64,000 nt of DNA, taken from assembly GCF_000306765.2 (NCBI RefSeq), contig NC_017941.2, positions 1,736,001-1,800,000 of the forward strand. The letters run 5' to 3'. The DNA comes from Haloferax mediterranei ATCC 33500 (GTDB lineage: Archaea > Halobacteriota > Halobacteria > Halobacteriales > Haloferacaceae). Shown here piece after piece: positions 62,979-64,000 of the stretch. A program made the position numbers and the translations under genes. Each line of letters opens with the position of its first letter. The stretch's first letter is position 1. The notes beneath the pieces were generated by a model. The model saw nothing but the letters and a program-made list of their open reading frames with translations, was not told where the DNA came from and ran no database searches.

Positions 62979-64000
62979 TCACGCGCCCGACGCCGCGTTT
63001 TCGCTTCCGCCTACGTGCTCCGTCTCCGGGAACTCACCAGCCAGCGTCCACCCGAGGCGATACACGAGCGTCCCTGTTGCGAGCGTGAGACCACCCCAAA
63101 CGACGAGCAGTATCGCCATGAACACCGGCCCCCAGCCACCGATGGGTAGTGCTGGAATCGTAAAGGTGACAGGGGCTAAGACGATGGCAAACGCGATTGG
63201 ACGCGTCTCACGTCCTCGGCGAGCACCGTAACCGAATGGGAGGAACAAGACGACGGCCGTCCCGAGCGCGAGCGCGCTCGGGATGTTCCATGGAACCGAC
63301 GGCGCGGTCACAACCGAGACGGCAACGGCGGCGACGACCGGCGGGACAACGGCCGCGGCGACGAGTCGCCGGAAGGTGAGGACTTCGGGTCGCTTCGCCG
63401 CCACGAGTCCGAACGCCATGAGTTGCAGGCCGAGTACCCACGCCATGACGCTGGTACCTCCCGAGAACATCCCGAGCGCAACGAGACAGAGCGACCACAC
63501 CACACCGAGTGCCGTGACGACCGTACCGAAGCGTGCCTGTGAATCCCGGCCGTCGTCGAACCGGCGGTTGAAATGCTGAACGAAGAGAATACCGAGTATC
63601 AGCATGAGCGTCGGAATGAACGCGACCCGGACGAGGTCAGAAAGCAGATTCGGCCCCGAGTCGACAGCGATACTCGCGTAGGCTGCGGCCGTGGTCGTGA
63701 GGCCCCCATCTGGTCCGAAGGTGAGGTACGTCTGACTGTGGACGGTCGACTCGTACTGTTCACTATCGCCCCACGTCGCCGCCGTCTCGTTGGTCGCCGC
63801 TTTCGGCGGGTTGGTGAGGAGGTGTGACCCCTCCGGGCCGGTGACGACGAACCGGTCGGCACCGACGTAGACGTGTCGCCTCTCGGTCGGGTCGTTGAAG
63901 TAGTCCACGAGAAGCACGTCTCCGACGCCGTGCGAGGCCATCTCGGGGACAGTAAAGGTCACGACGACTGTGTCGCCGGCGATTCGACTACTGAGGTCGT
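62979..64000 (-). CDS. Membrane protein, 5' end beyond the window
   Basis: At least 340 residues. The extracytoplasmic-looking N-terminal portion (DVLLVDYFNDPTERRHVYVGADRFVVTG...) is followed by seven or eight membrane segments and a short acidic tail. The frame stays open to position 64000 without a start in good context; a GTG at 63962 is not preferred because the upstream codons (LSSRIAGDTVVV) read as protein. Function unknown. Partial at the right edge of the window. Confidence 0.75.
   Translation of the reverse strand, partial: DLSSRIAGDTVVVTFTVPEMASHGVGDVLLVDYFNDPTERRHVYVGADRFVVTGPEGSHLLTNPPKAATNETAATWGDSEQYESTVHSQTYLTFGPDGGLTTTAAAYASIAVDSGPNLLSDLVRVAFIPTLMLILGILFVQHFNRRFDDGRDSQARFGTVVTALGVVWSLCLVALGMFSGGTSVMAWVLGLQLMAFGLVAAKRPEVLTFRRLVAAAVVPPVVAAVAVSVVTAPSVPWNIPSALALGTAVVLFLPFGYGARRGRETRPIAFAIVLAPVTFTIPALPIGGWGPVFMAILLVVWGGLTLATGTLVYRLGWTLAGEFPETEHVGGSENAASGA

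Overview
The window reads as chromosomal DNA of a haloarchaeon, most probably Haloferax or a close relative. Coding is GC-rich and most proteins are very acidic. Informational genes are archaeal: Orc1/Cdc6, TBP, an XPB-type Rad25 helicase, a 20S proteasome alpha subunit, GatE and archaeal Elp3. There are Tat-type lipoproteins, and TATA-like boxes sit about 27-30 bases before several start codons, as in leaderless messages. Gene-number and synteny remarks about H. volcanii are from memory, not from a search. I found no transposase, integrase, CRISPR array or defence island.

Region 1 (1-9.2 kb) is an origin neighbourhood. QueD, a hotdog thioesterase, a small conserved protein, tRNA-Tyr with two extra copies of its 3' end, Rad25 and an unknown protein lie left of a 1.46-kb non-coding origin. 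The origin holds eight ORB-like motifs in one orientation and two in the other, an AT-rich stretch, and a block of pentamers spaced exactly 10 bp apart. Orc1/Cdc6 reads rightward out of it, followed by a FilR1-like regulator and TBP on the other strand.

Region 2 (9.2-15 kb) is a complete rRNA operon, 16S - tRNA-Ala(TGC) - 23S - 5S, transcribed away from the origin. Long processing stems can be read around 16S and 23S. A promoter-like block in the leader recurs in the 16S/23S spacer, and a hairpin plus T-run terminator follows 5S. No tRNA-Cys follows 5S.

Region 3 (15-64 kb) is ordinary core chromosome. It includes a secreted repeat protein, YchF, two amidohydrolases, tRNA-Glu(CTC), a thymidylate synthase/DHFR/proteasome cluster, superoxide dismutase, photolyase, MptE and a dihydropteroate-synthase-like protein (pterin pathway), TrmJ, an M48 protease, GatE and fumarase. 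It continues with a sugar-type ABC importer (binding protein, two permeases, ATPase), BolA, a membrane transducer, MutY, thymidine kinase, a RecJ-like protein whose DHH motifs look degenerate, Elp3, MscS, a soluble PAS-containing transducer, a GNAT enzyme and a membrane protein cut by the right edge.

The most interesting points are the origin architecture (especially the 10-bp phased array), the tandem tRNA-Tyr 3'-end units, the possibly inactive Cdc45-like RecJ paralogue, and the chance that the rRNA operon is a rearrangement junction relative to H. volcanii. Several short tandem repeat blocks lie between genes. I did not find a clear previously undescribed multi-gene system.
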